From an uncultured Methylococcaceae bacterium (GTDB lineage: Bacteria > Pseudomonadota > Gammaproteobacteria > Methylococcales > Methylomonadaceae), in contig CAIUYS010000530.1 of NCBI GenBank assembly GCA_903903365.1, forward strand, positions 1 to 12,569: a stretch of DNA of 12,569 nt, in the 5' to 3' direction. Made by a program: the position numbers and the translations under genes. Under the pieces are notes generated by a model. The model did no database searches. It saw only the letters and a list, made by a program, of their open reading frames with translations, and had not been told where the DNA came from. Shown here piece after piece: positions 6,804-12,569 of this stretch. The first letter of the stretch is position 1, and each line of letters begins with the position of its first letter.

Positions 6804-6966
6804 GAACAAAAAAATCATCACCAAATAAGATACAGCCAACGAATACCAACGCTTTCATTTTACAGACCCAGTGATTAGTAGTTACCCAGCCTATAAAATA
6901 CCCCATTTTTAAGTAAAGTTATCGCTGGGTAATGCCTGCCCTTCAATCTCACATTTAATTAACAGC

Positions 6967-7003
6967 TTGCATAACCTGTTATAACAGTATATAACTGTAA
7001 CAG
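6967..7003 (+). promoter_or_regulatory. Promoter with palindromic operator for the RHH-HTH genes
   Basis: TTGCAT (-35, 6967-6972), 17 nt, TATAAC (-10, 6990-6995). Between them lies the perfect 12-bp palindrome CTGTTATAACAG (6976-6987), and overlapping the -10 end is the related CTGTAACAG (6995-7003). The start would be near 7002, about 50 nt before the ATG. Operators over and between promoter elements point to repression, most simply by the ribbon-helix-helix product. Confidence 0.6.
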
Positions 7004-7028
7004 AATAAAAATTTATTTAATTCAATAA

Positions 7029-7053
7029 CTTACACTATAAAGGCTTACACTAT
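7029..7053 (+). repeat. 10-bp direct repeat around the RBS of the RHH gene
   Basis: CTTACACTAT occurs at 7029-7038 and 7044-7053, flanking AAAGG (7039-7043 region) and running into the start codon. It may be a second, translational or transcriptional, control site. Confidence 0.55.
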
Positions 7054-7285
7054 GGCTACACCAAAAGAAAGGCAAGTACAGTACAGAACAAGATTAAAGG
7101 AAGCTGGCAACAGAAAGGCTATTCAATTCACTGTGGATAAAATCGTTATAGAAACGATTGACAAATTTATCGGCATTTGTGGCGATACACGGGCAGAAGT
7201 TTTGGAGAACGCAATAACAACATGGGCGTGTGATTCAATCGAAGCATTACCAGCAATTAAATTAAAAATGGGAATAACACAATGA
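7052..7285 (+). CDS. Ribbon-helix-helix DNA-binding protein (predicted)
   Basis: A 77-aa protein that opens with the basic A-T-P-K-E-R-Q-V-Q-Y-R-T-R-L segment common in small phage and plasmid regulators. A short beta-strand (K-A-I-Q-F-T-V) and two helices follow (residues about 30-42 and 47-60, the second including R-A-E-V-L-E-N-A-I). That is the ribbon-helix-helix layout. Such proteins dimerise and bind short palindromes, often in their own promoter. The upstream promoter carries CTGTTATAACAG between -35 and -10, which fits autoregulation, but the pairing is inferred. AAAGG lies 8-10 nt before the start. Its end overlaps the next gene by ATGA. No clear membrane or enzymatic feature. Confidence 0.68.
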   Translation: MATPKERQVQYRTRLKEAGNRKAIQFTVDKIVIETIDKFIGICGDTRAEVLENAITTWACDSIEALPAIKLKMGITQ

Positions 7286-7590
7286 TAAGCGCCAACGAAG
7301 CATCGAAGTTTATTAACACTTGGTTAGTAAGGAACAATTACAGCCAAGTCTTTAAGGGTTCAGCGTCCACGATTTTGACAGAAAATCGTAGAGAAACGAG
7401 ACCTAACGCCAATGCTGCAAAATATGGAAAGATACCATATCACCGATTATGCAATGGCAACGTGGGTTATGAGTTGTCAGATCTTAAGGCGTTATGTGTT
7501 GACCGATTAGAGCCAATCTGTAGAAAGCTGGCAGCAATCAAGGCGGCAAAGCTGGCAGGACTTCCATATTGCGTACTGGGTTCAACATGA
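7282..7590 (+). CDS. Excisionase-like helix-turn-helix protein (predicted)
   Basis: A 102-aa protein whose start overlaps the stop of the ribbon-helix-helix gene (ATGA), so the two are co-translated. The middle reads K-I-P-Y-H-R-L then V-G-Y-E-L-S-D-L-K-A-L (about residues 50-71). This resembles the wing and second helix of MerR/excisionase-type (HTH_17, AlpA-like) domains, usually I-P-Y-x-K-x-G-x-x-V-R-Y-x-x-S-D-L. The N-terminal segment A-N-E-A-S-K-F-I could be the first helix. In small integrated elements such proteins bend DNA for excision or activate the integrase promoter. The basic tail (R-K-L-A-A-I-K-A-A-K) is consistent with DNA binding. It is more divergent than typical family members, so the assignment is moderate. 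Confidence 0.58.
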   Translation: MISANEASKFINTWLVRNNYSQVFKGSASTILTENRRETRPNANAAKYGKIPYHRLCNGNVGYELSDLKALCVDRLEPICRKLAAIKAAKLAGLPYCVLGST

Positions 7591-7698
7591 CAAGATCCGA
7601 ACCCTTAGAGCCCAGAATCAGCCGCTTTGTGCCTAGTCGTTAAAGCTGACCACAAAAATAATCGACCCCTTATATACCCAGCTATCAGGCAATAAAAA

Positions 7699-7728
7699 GC
7701 CACATCGAAGTTAGAGCTTCTTTGTGGC
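7699..7728 (+). promoter_or_regulatory. Stem-loop upstream of the Rep-like gene
   Basis: GCCACA (7699-7704) pairs with TGTGGC (7723-7728), and GAAG (7707-7710) with CTTC (7717-7720), across a TC/TT internal mismatch and a 6-nt TTAGAG loop. A TACCCAGC octamer lies 17 nt before it. It could be a replication-origin hairpin (nick site) or a leader structure affecting translation of the downstream gene. No T-run follows. Confidence 0.45.
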
Positions 7729-7757
7729 GATACAACAAATCAGGAAACAATTATATC

Positions 7758-8771
7758 ATGGAATTAAAGACACGTAGTGACCCAGAGGGTAAGCAGTTTG
7801 CAGAAATCACGATTGACGGGGAGAAGTTGACGCGATCAGAAATCATTCAAAAATGGAAATCTAGCGAGTCATTCCGGTTAATTATTCGTGAGCTTGTACA
7901 GAGACCAAAAGCGATTCCTGAAATGCCTGTTAATGAACCCAATTATCAAAAATTAGGACAAAACCCGCCAAAAAAATATGAAAAAAACAAACTGTTAAAA
8001 TCAGCCCGTAACGCTACAGGCGCAAGGTCTGGACTGTATTCTATTTTCTGCAAAACACACCCCTTCAGTAATATAGATTCTTTACCTTACAAGCACACAG
8101 TAAACACAGAGAAGTTTAAACAGATATTCTTTAATGAAAAACACCAGCCACAGTACGAAAGACTAGACACCTTACCAAAGCTATTGGTTTGTCAGTATGT
8201 CCTACACAAGCAACCAGACAACACCCTTAAAGGTTATCCGTTTACATTCCGGTTACCAAATCACCTACACAGAACCAACACCCAAAAACTTAACAAAAAA
8301 ATCCAGCAAAAATTAACAGCGGCTTTAAACAGAGGTGTTTTATTTTGGATGACAAGAGAAACGGACGGGAAAAGTTTTGATAAAACCTTAACCCATTATC
8401 ATGGGGAGATTTTAATAAATCCAAACGAATACAAGCAGGTTAAAAAAGCCTTCTTACAGCTATTTAATGCCAAAAATAAGCCCGTACAAGCTCACCACAA
8501 CACGATAATAAAAAACCCCATGCCTGACAAAGCAATAATAGATTTGCACGTATCGGCAAGAAATTCTAACACGGCAAATCATGGGAAGTTTTACAGTATT
8601 TTTAATTGGGTAGCATATTCAACAAAGCAAGAGCTGGGTAGGAAAAAAGAAAACTTCGTTTGTCAGATACAAAAAAAGCAATTACCCAGCAAACAAAAGT
8701 TTCATTACGTATCGGCAAACCTCAATAAAGCCGCTTCAAACTTTTACAAAGCAAACATAGGTCAGCGGTGA
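7758..8771 (+). CDS. Putative HUH-type replication initiator (Rep-like) protein
   Basis: A 337-aa, basic, lysine-rich protein with no signal or membrane segment. Its C-terminal half has the three marks of HUH endonucleases in order: a hydrophobic strand G-V-L-F-W-M-T-R (193-200), the metal-binding H213-Y-H215 in L-T-H-Y-H-G-E-I-L-I, and a Y-x-x-K motif, Tyr287-S-T-Lys290, in W-V-A-Y-S-T-K. HUH Rep proteins nick one strand through the tyrosine and start rolling-circle replication. I do not recognise the exact family, and the motif match is by eye. ATG at 7758 was chosen over an in-frame TTG at 7722 because AGGAAA lies 10 nt upstream and the TTG falls inside a hairpin. Two GCTGGGTA octamers lie within the gene. 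Other options are a relaxase or an unrelated DNA-binding protein. Confidence 0.5.
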   Translation: MELKTRSDPEGKQFAEITIDGEKLTRSEIIQKWKSSESFRLIIRELVQRPKAIPEMPVNEPNYQKLGQNPPKKYEKNKLLKSARNATGARSGLYSIFCKTHPFSNIDSLPYKHTVNTEKFKQIFFNEKHQPQYERLDTLPKLLVCQYVLHKQPDNTLKGYPFTFRLPNHLHRTNTQKLNKKIQQKLTAALNRGVLFWMTRETDGKSFDKTLTHYHGEILINPNEYKQVKKAFLQLFNAKNKPVQAHHNTIIKNPMPDKAIIDLHVSARNSNTANHGKFYSIFNWVAYSTKQELGRKKENFVCQIQKKQLPSKQKFHYVSANLNKAASNFYKANIGQR

Positions 8772-8806
8772 CTTACTAACTATATGATTTTATTTATATT
8801 TTTAGA

Positions 8807-8836
8807 TTGCAGAAAGTGAAACTAAGCGGTTATAGT
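8807..8836 (+). promoter_or_regulatory. Promoter candidate for the 57-aa ORF
   Basis: TTGCAG (8807-8812), 18-nt spacer, TATAGT (8831-8836), ahead of a start codon at 8873. Same TTGCA-type -35 as the promoter at 6967. Confidence 0.5.
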
Positions 8837-8872
8837 GCGTTCTCACAATAACTCAAAGGAAACTTTTTAAAA

Positions 8873-9046
8873 ATGAAAACAGAAACCATTACACTTGAAA
8901 ACTTAGTTGATACACTTGCGGCTTCAATCATCATCGACACAATAAACAACGGTTGCTTAATAAGCCACACAATCCAGCATCCAACATTGGGACTTTGCCA
9001 AACAATACAATCAGATAGCGATTGCCTGTTAATTACCCCCTTGTAA
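8873..9046 (+). CDS. Small 57-aa protein at right end of the element
   Basis: The peptide begins M-K-T-E-T-I-T-L-E-N-L-V-D-T-L-A-A-S-I-I and is rich in I, T and L, with three cysteines (residues 28, 42, 51). AAAGGA lies 12 nt before the start, a rather long spacing, and a good promoter candidate (8807-8836) lies upstream. It is the last reading frame before attR, the position where integrated elements often carry accessory genes. I do not recognise it. The first 20 residues could form an amphipathic helix; there is no clear membrane segment or enzyme motif. Confidence 0.42.
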   Translation: MKTETITLENLVDTLAASIIIDTINNGCLISHTIQHPTLGLCQTIQSDSDCLLITPL

Positions 9047-9081
9047 CCATTAAAATTTGATGCAAAAATAGCCACTCTTTC

Positions 9082-9118
9082 GACACCCGTTTAGGTGTCA
9101 CACTTCACTAAAAGAACA
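9082..9118 (+). other. attR: right attachment site with adjoining hairpin
   Basis: The 13-bp core GGTGTCACACTTC (9094-9106) repeats the one at 4709-4721. On the element side GACACC (9082-9087) and GGTGTC (9094-9099) form an inverted repeat with a 6-nt spacer. On the chromosome side CACTAAAAGAACA (9106-9118) is the partner arm of the left chromosomal flank. Confidence 0.7.
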
Positions 9119-9154
9119 AAGTCAACAAGTCATAAAAAACAACGGGTTAGTGTT

Positions 9155-9183
9155 TTAACAAAACTTAACAAAATTGTTATAGA
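9155..9183 (+). promoter_or_regulatory. Promoter of DUF2288 gene
   Basis: TTAACA (9155-9160), 17-nt spacer, TATAGA (9178-9183), about 40 nt before the start codon. It lies entirely on the chromosome side of attR, so the insertion left it intact. The -10 falls within the 16-bp repeat at 9169-9184. Confidence 0.55.
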
Positions 9184-9184
9184 A
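9169..9184 (+). repeat. 16-bp direct repeat outside attR
   Basis: CAAAATTGTTATAGAA, identical to 4568-4583. This copy contains the probable -10 of the DUF2288 promoter. Confidence 0.75.
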
Positions 9185-9223
9185 TAACAGCTCTATTTCT
9201 AACAACACCATTAAATTTAAACC

Positions 9224-9523
9224 ATGAATGCGTCAAACTGTGCAGATATTACCAAGGAAAAAGTAAACCTGGAAACATCAAAAATTGCCTGGAAAGAATT
9301 GCAGCGTTTTTTTGCCAGTGGCACGGCAGTATTTGTTTCAGCCCCGCTGGATTTGGTTGATGTTGCCTATCAGTTTTCTATCGATAATAAAGATCAAGTT
9401 GCGCAATGGCTGCAAGCTAATGAGATTGCTCTTGTCTCTGATCAGCAGGCACTTGAGTGGTTGGAAACGGATACCGATGTTTGGGCAGTTGTGGTTAAAC
9501 CCTGGATATTGGTGCAGCAGTAA
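9224..9523 (+). CDS. DUF2288 domain-containing protein
   Basis: A 99-aa acidic cytoplasmic protein matching DUF2288 over nearly its whole length. Family marks are L-E-T-S-K-I-A-W-K-E-L-Q-R-F-F-A at about 17-32, the middle L-D-L-V-D-V-A, and the C-terminal A-V-V-V-K-P-W-I-L-V-Q. Function is unknown. No strong Shine-Dalgarno is visible before the ATG, but the reading frame and length fit the family from this start. The gene lies just right of attR, has its own promoter, and converges on the RhlE-type helicase gene with a hairpin between them. Confidence 0.9.
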   Translation: MNASNCADITKEKVNLETSKIAWKELQRFFASGTAVFVSAPLDLVDVAYQFSIDNKDQVAQWLQANEIALVSDQQALEWLETDTDVWAVVVKPWILVQQ

Positions 9524-9526
9524 AAT

Positions 9527-9557
9527 CGTTCATCCTTTAACAAGTATGGGATGAACG
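9527..9557. terminator. Two-way terminator-like hairpin, DUF2288 / helicase
   Basis: CGTTCATCC (9527-9535) and GGATGAACG (9549-9557) form a perfect 9-bp stem with a 13-nt loop, 3 nt after the DUF2288 stop and about 50 nt past the helicase stop. On the minus strand ATTTTA follows. T-runs are short, so terminator strength is moderate. Confidence 0.58.
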
Positions 9558-9607
9558 GATTTATTGGCGTTGAACTTTTATGATGTAAATCGACGGCTAT
9601 CGAGGCG

Positions 9608-10927
9608 TTATGCTTTGCCTCTTGATCCTGAGCGTCCTTGGCCTCTGGATTCGATACGCTTACTGTCAGAGCGTTTGCTGTCAGCCGGTTTTGCGGCACG
9701 GGCGGCGGGTTTTTTAGAATGGCGTAAATCTTTTTTGCCGGTCTCTTTATTGGCAGCGTTCTTTTTAGGTGCGTCGATAATCTTCAAAGAAACGGGCTCG
9801 TAGCCGGTATCGGCGACTCGTGGAATTTGCCGTTTGAGCAATTTCTCTATTTCCACCAGATAATAAGCTTCTTCCGGACAAACCAGTGACAAGGCTTCTC
9901 CACTTGAACCCGCGCGGCCGGTACGACCAATACGGTGTATATAATCTTCGGGTACTTGTGGTAAATCAAAATTGACCACATGGGGTAAGTCATCAATATC
10001 CAACCCGCGTGCTGCAATATCGGTTGCAACCAACACCGATACCTTGCCATTTTTAAAGTATTCCAGCGCCTTATTACGTGCGCCTTGAGTTTTATCGCCA
10101 TGCAACGCCGTGGTGCGGATACCGTCTTCAATCAACTGTTTTTCCAGACGATCAGCGCCATGTTTGGTGCGCACAAATACCAGAACCTGTTTCCAGTTAT
10201 TACTGCCAATCAGGTACGACAGTAGAGCGCGTTTATGCTCGCGGTCGATGCCATAAACACGCTCCGTTACATTTTCTGCGGTCGCATTTTGCTTGGCAAC
10301 TTCGACTTCAACAGGATTATTCAGAAGCTGGGCTGCCAATGATTTGATAGCATTGGGTACGGTGGCAGAAAATAACAGGCTTTGTCGTTTCTTGGGAATC
10401 AGCGCCATAATTTGCTTAATATCGGGCATAAAACCCATATCAAGCATACGATCTGCTTCATCCAGCACCAGCATTTCCACATGAGACAAATTGACATTGC
10501 GCTTCAGCACATGATCAATCAACCGTCCGGGCGTTGCGACCACGATATCGCAACCGCGTCTTAATTGACGGGTTTGTATGCCAATACTGGCACCACCCAC
10601 GACTGCTTCCACATGCAAGGGTAAATGTGCGCCGTAAGTTTTGACGCTTTCATAGACTTGGGCTGCCAATTCACGGGTGGGTACTAAAATAAGGGCGCGG
10701 ACAACGTGCGGTTTTTGATGTGGATCATGATTTTCAGCCAGTCGTTGTAATAACGGCAACGTAAAACTGGCGGTTTTTCCGGTACCCGTTTGTGCCCCGG
10801 CCAACATATCTCTGCCTTGAAGGATCAAGGGAATGGCTTTTTGTTGTATCGGTGTAGGGGTTATATAGCCCTGATCGGCTACGGCTTTAAGGAGTTCCTC
10901 GGTTAAACCGAGTTGAGCGAAAGACAT
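9608..10927 (-). CDS. rhlE: DEAD-box ATP-dependent RNA helicase, RhlE type
   Basis: A 439-aa helicase with all the DEAD-box motifs in order: Q-motif (Phe3, P-T-P-I-Q at 24-28), Walker A A-Q-T-G-T-G-K-T (45-52), P-T-R-E-L-A (83-88), T-P-G-R (132-135), D-E-A-D (156-159), S-A-T (187-189), A-R-G-L-D (306-310) and H-R-I-G-R-T-G-R (331-338). The two RecA-like domains are followed by a low-complexity basic tail of about 70 residues rich in K, R, S and G, typical of RhlE and useful for nonspecific RNA binding. RhlE helicases remodel RNA in ribosome assembly and mRNA decay. AGAGG precedes the start. The gene stands alone, converging with DUF2288. RhlE versus another DEAD-box subgroup rests on overall resemblance. 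Confidence 0.88.
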   Translation of the reverse strand: MSFAQLGLTEELLKAVADQGYITPTPIQQKAIPLILQGRDMLAGAQTGTGKTASFTLPLLQRLAENHDPHQKPHVVRALILVPTRELAAQVYESVKTYGAHLPLHVEAVVGGASIGIQTRQLRRGCDIVVATPGRLIDHVLKRNVNLSHVEMLVLDEADRMLDMGFMPDIKQIMALIPKKRQSLLFSATVPNAIKSLAAQLLNNPVEVEVAKQNATAENVTERVYGIDREHKRALLSYLIGSNNWKQVLVFVRTKHGADRLEKQLIEDGIRTTALHGDKTQGARNKALEYFKNGKVSVLVATDIAARGLDIDDLPHVVNFDLPQVPEDYIHRIGRTGRAGSSGEALSLVCPEEAYYLVEIEKLLKRQIPRVADTGYEPVSLKIIDAPKKNAANKETGKKDLRHSKKPAARAAKPADSKRSDSKRIESRGQGRSGSRGKA

Positions 10928-11321
10928 TACAAAACCTCTGGTAAAAAAATTCAGCCAAGATCAATGGATAGTGCTGATTTTTAAAATGAGTTACAAAGCA
11001 ACAGTATACGGTAAAACAGCTTACACCTTGAACAGTACTTGTTAATTAAGTGTATCTTGCTTAATAACTGCCTGACTTTCTTTGTAAAAAAATAGATTAC
11101 CCAGTAGATATTGTCTTCAATCATAGAACACGGAAGACACGGATTATAAGGGTTTCAACGGATTTTATTTTTAATCGAAAAAAGATCTTAAGCGCCTAAC
11201 AGGTAATATAGGCATGAGATTAAAAAACGCCCCTTATCCATGCCATCTGTACTCTATTGTTTAAACAGCTGAGTAGCTACAACCTGATTAACTGGCGGGC
11301 ATTTTAAGGGGACGCTGGATT
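10928..11321. other. 394-bp intergenic region between helicase and ftsH-type gene
   Basis: No gene is apparent. The left part holds the helicase leader. A short repeat ACACGGA occurs at 11128-11134 and 11137-11143, with a third partial copy (ACGGATT) about 20 bp further on. GGCATG (11211-11216) and CATGCC (11239-11244) could pair, with a T-run (minus strand) in the loop. I see no convincing terminator just after the protease stop. Confidence 0.5.
11003..11032 (-). promoter_or_regulatory. Candidate promoter of the helicase gene
   Basis: On the minus strand TTCAAG (11027-11032), 18-nt spacer, TATACT (11003-11008). The -35 is weak. The leader would be about 70 nt, and long 5' leaders are common for DEAD-box helicase genes under cold or autoregulatory control; no such element was identified here. 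Confidence 0.33.
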
Positions 11322-12569
11322 TTACTGACTCTCAAACAAGGCAATCATTTCCTCCCTGTTAATCACTTCTTTTTCCTGTAACAAGTTGGCCAGTTTTTCC
11401 AGGATCACACTGTTTGCAGTGATTATTTCTCGGGCGCGTATTTCGCCCTCGCCAACCAATTCCATTATTTCTGTATCAATGATGCGTGCGGTTTCATCAC
11501 TGTAATTGCGATATTCAGAGACTTCAGCTTCCAAAAACTGAAGCTGCTGGCGCTTGCCATAAGTCAAAGGTCCCAATTTTTTGCTCATGCCCAGACTGCA
11601 AACCATGTTACGAGCAATGTCACTGGCTTTTTCAAGATCATTCTGGGCACCGGTTGAGGGGCTACCCAACACAATTTCTTCCGCCATACGTCCACCCAGT
11701 AAAATCGCTATTTGATCTTTTAACTCAGGCTCTGTTGACAGAAACTTTTCTTCTACCGGTAATTGTAAGGTAAATCCCAGCGCTGAAACGCCCCTTGGAA
11801 TAATAGAAATTTTATGCACGGGCTGTCCAGTGGGCACATGCTCCGCAACCAGTGCGTGCCCTGCCTCGTGATAAGCAACTCGGCGTTTTTCCTCTGGATT
11901 TAAGACACGATTTTTCTTTTCCGGCCCGGCGAGTATGCGATCAATAGCGGCTTCAAAATCTTCCATTTCAACTTGGGTATGGTCTACCCGTATCGCCATA
12001 ATCGCAGCTTCGTTGGCGATATTGGCCAAATCAGCGCCTACCAAGCCCGGTGTGCGTTTTGCAACGACTGCGATATCAATATTTTCAGCCAACGTCATGG
12101 CCTTGGTGTGCAACTTGAGTATTTCTATACGATCCTGTAAGTCCGGTTTATCAACGACAATCTGGCGATCGAAACGGCCAGCACGAAGCAACGCTTTATC
12201 GAGCACTTCGGGGCGATTGGTCGCGGCCATAACCACCACGCCAACCGAGGTGTCAAAGCCGTCCATTTCGGTCAGCAACTGGTTTAGTGTTTGCTCCCGT
12301 TCATCGTGTCCACCCATAACCAAAGGACCACCGCGAGAGCGACCGATGGCATCCAGTTCATCAATAAAGATGATGCAAGGCGCTTTGCTGCGTGCCTGTT
12401 CAAATAACTCGCGAACGCGGGCAGCGCCGACACCCACAAACAACTCTATAAATTCTGAACCACTGATATTAAAGAACGGTACCTTGGCTTCTCCGGAAAC
12501 AGCACGGGCAAGCAAGGTTTTTCCGGTACCGGGAGGACCGACCAGCAATACGCCTTTGGGCATACGCCC
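11322..12569 (-). CDS. ftsH: ATP-dependent zinc metalloprotease FtsH, C-terminal part
   Basis: The last 415 residues of an FtsH-type AAA+ protease; the N-terminal membrane region lies beyond the right edge. FtsH is a hexameric inner-membrane protease that unfolds and degrades membrane and regulatory proteins. Visible are Walker A G-P-P-G-T-G-K-T, pore loop F-V-G-V-G-A, Walker B I-I-F-I-D-E-L-D-A, the second region of homology ending L-R-A-G-R-F-D-R, and the zinc site H-E-A-G-H (about residues 234-238 of this fragment), with the distal acidic ligand in the N-D-L-E-K-A segment. The protein ends soon after a final helical segment (E-E-M-I-A-L-F-E-S-Q), without a long tail. Neither cell-division nor methyltransferase partners of the main ftsH locus are visible, so it may be a second FtsH copy. 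Confidence 0.93.
   Translation of the reverse strand, partial: GRMPKGVLLVGPPGTGKTLLARAVSGEAKVPFFNISGSEFIELFVGVGAARVRELFEQARSKAPCIIFIDELDAIGRSRGGPLVMGGHDEREQTLNQLLTEMDGFDTSVGVVVMAATNRPEVLDKALLRAGRFDRQIVVDKPDLQDRIEILKLHTKAMTLAENIDIAVVAKRTPGLVGADLANIANEAAIMAIRVDHTQVEMEDFEAAIDRILAGPEKKNRVLNPEEKRRVAYHEAGHALVAEHVPTGQPVHKISIIPRGVSALGFTLQLPVEEKFLSTEPELKDQIAILLGGRMAEEIVLGSPSTGAQNDLEKASDIARNMVCSLGMSKKLGPLTYGKRQQLQFLEAEVSEYRNYSDETARIIDTEIMELVGEGEIRAREIITANSVILEKLANLLQEKEVINREEMIALFESQ

Larger units (their letters stand above)
6365..7051. other. Noncoding, repeat-rich region between integrase and RHH gene
   Basis: No convincing gene is seen on either strand over 687 bp. It holds three pairs of short direct repeats with 11-12 bp period, a perfect 12-bp-stem hairpin, three copies of the octamer GCTGGGTA (two forming a 9-bp inverted repeat, 6882-6890 with 6924-6932), a small GGCAA-TTGCC hairpin just after the integrase (6368-6380), and a promoter with palindromic operators near its right end. 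A possible 63-codon frame at 6687-6878 is not protein-like. Confidence 0.7.
6751..8690. repeat. Six dispersed copies of octamer GCTGGGTA
   Basis: Forward copies at 6751-6758, 6924-6931 and 8633-8640; reverse-complement copies (TACCCAGC) at 6883-6890, 7675-7682 and 8683-8690. Four are noncoding and two lie inside the Rep-like gene. About 0.1 would be expected by chance in this span at even base composition. I did not notice any copy in the flanking chromosome. They could be binding sites (iteron-like) for a protein of the element. Confidence 0.5.
4709..9106 (+). mobile_element. Small integrated element (4.4 kb) with integrase and Rep-like gene
   Basis: The element splits a divergent intergenic region between the TPR gene and DUF2288. 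The boundaries are a 13-bp direct repeat, GGTGTCACACTTC, at 4709-4721 and 9094-9106. The integrase starts 37 bp inside the left repeat, as usual for integrase-att units. Contents in order: damaged tyrosine integrase, repeat-rich noncoding region, ribbon-helix-helix protein, helix-turn-helix protein, HUH Rep-like protein, and a 57-aa ORF. The DNA is visibly more AT-rich than the flanks. There are no capsid, packaging or conjugation genes, so it would depend on a helper or be a plasmid-like or satellite remnant. Element class is inferred. Confidence 0.8.

Noticed and set aside
6687..6878. 63-codon plus-strand reading frame
   Set aside because: It begins inside a tandem repeat, lacks a ribosome site and covers the AGTTGCCCC repeats; the peptide does not look like a protein.
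7722..7757. TTG start for the Rep-like gene
   Set aside because: The TTG is within the stem of a hairpin and lacks a ribosome site; ATG at 7758 has AGGAAA at suitable spacing.
8830..9075. Minus-strand 81-codon frame at the right end of the element
   Set aside because: No ribosome site or promoter was seen, and the plus-strand 57-aa ORF over the same bases has both.
11101..11180. CRISPR-like or tandem repeat array from ACACGGA copies
   Set aside because: Only two full copies and one partial copy, 9 bp and about 20 bp apart; no array or spacers.

Overview
The window reads as chromosomal DNA of a methanotrophic or methylotrophic gammaproteobacterium, probably near Methylomonadaceae. The main clue is a pair of subunit genes of the formyltransferase/hydrolase (Fhc) complex, fhcB and fhcA, which act in tetrahydromethanopterin-linked C1 oxidation. 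They sit beside ordinary gammaproteobacterial genes (DUF6164, DUF1415, DUF2288, RhlE-type helicase, FtsH). The organism is an inference; there is no rRNA or other taxonomic marker here.

Bases 1-3083 (all minus strand) look like one transcription unit: DUF6164 membrane protein, then an unannotated 38-codon ORF, then fhcB, then a VapBC-type toxin-antitoxin pair, then fhcA (running off the left edge). The toxin-antitoxin pair is wedged between fhcB and fhcA. An exact 18-bp copy of the fhcA ribosome-binding site and start codon lies at its upstream edge, so the antitoxin starts on a duplicate of the fhcA translation signal. A divergent DUF1415 gene follows (3170-3721), then a TPR-protein gene converging on it (3787-4536).

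Bases 4709-9106 are a small AT-rich integrated element of about 4.4 kb. The att cores are a 13-bp direct repeat. Joining the two chromosomal flanks restores a near-perfect recombinase site: 13-bp inverted arms (12 of 13 matching) around an 8-bp centre. Inside are a tyrosine integrase carrying both a frameshift and a lost catalytic arginine, a 690-bp noncoding stretch full of paired direct repeats and palindromes, a promoter with a palindrome between -35 and -10, a ribbon-helix-helix protein, an excisionase-like helix-turn-helix protein, a 337-aa protein with an HUH-type Rep signature, and a 57-aa ORF. An octamer, GCTGGGTA, recurs six times in both orientations across the right part of the element. 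I read this as a decayed satellite- or plasmid-like integrated element with its own replication module. The Rep assignment rests on motifs only.

Bases 9107-12569 are chromosome again: DUF2288 with an intact promoter, a convergent terminator-like hairpin, an RhlE-type DEAD-box RNA helicase, a 394-bp noncoding gap, and the C-terminal two-thirds of an FtsH-type protease that continues beyond the right edge. I saw no tRNA, rRNA, CRISPR array or IS element.
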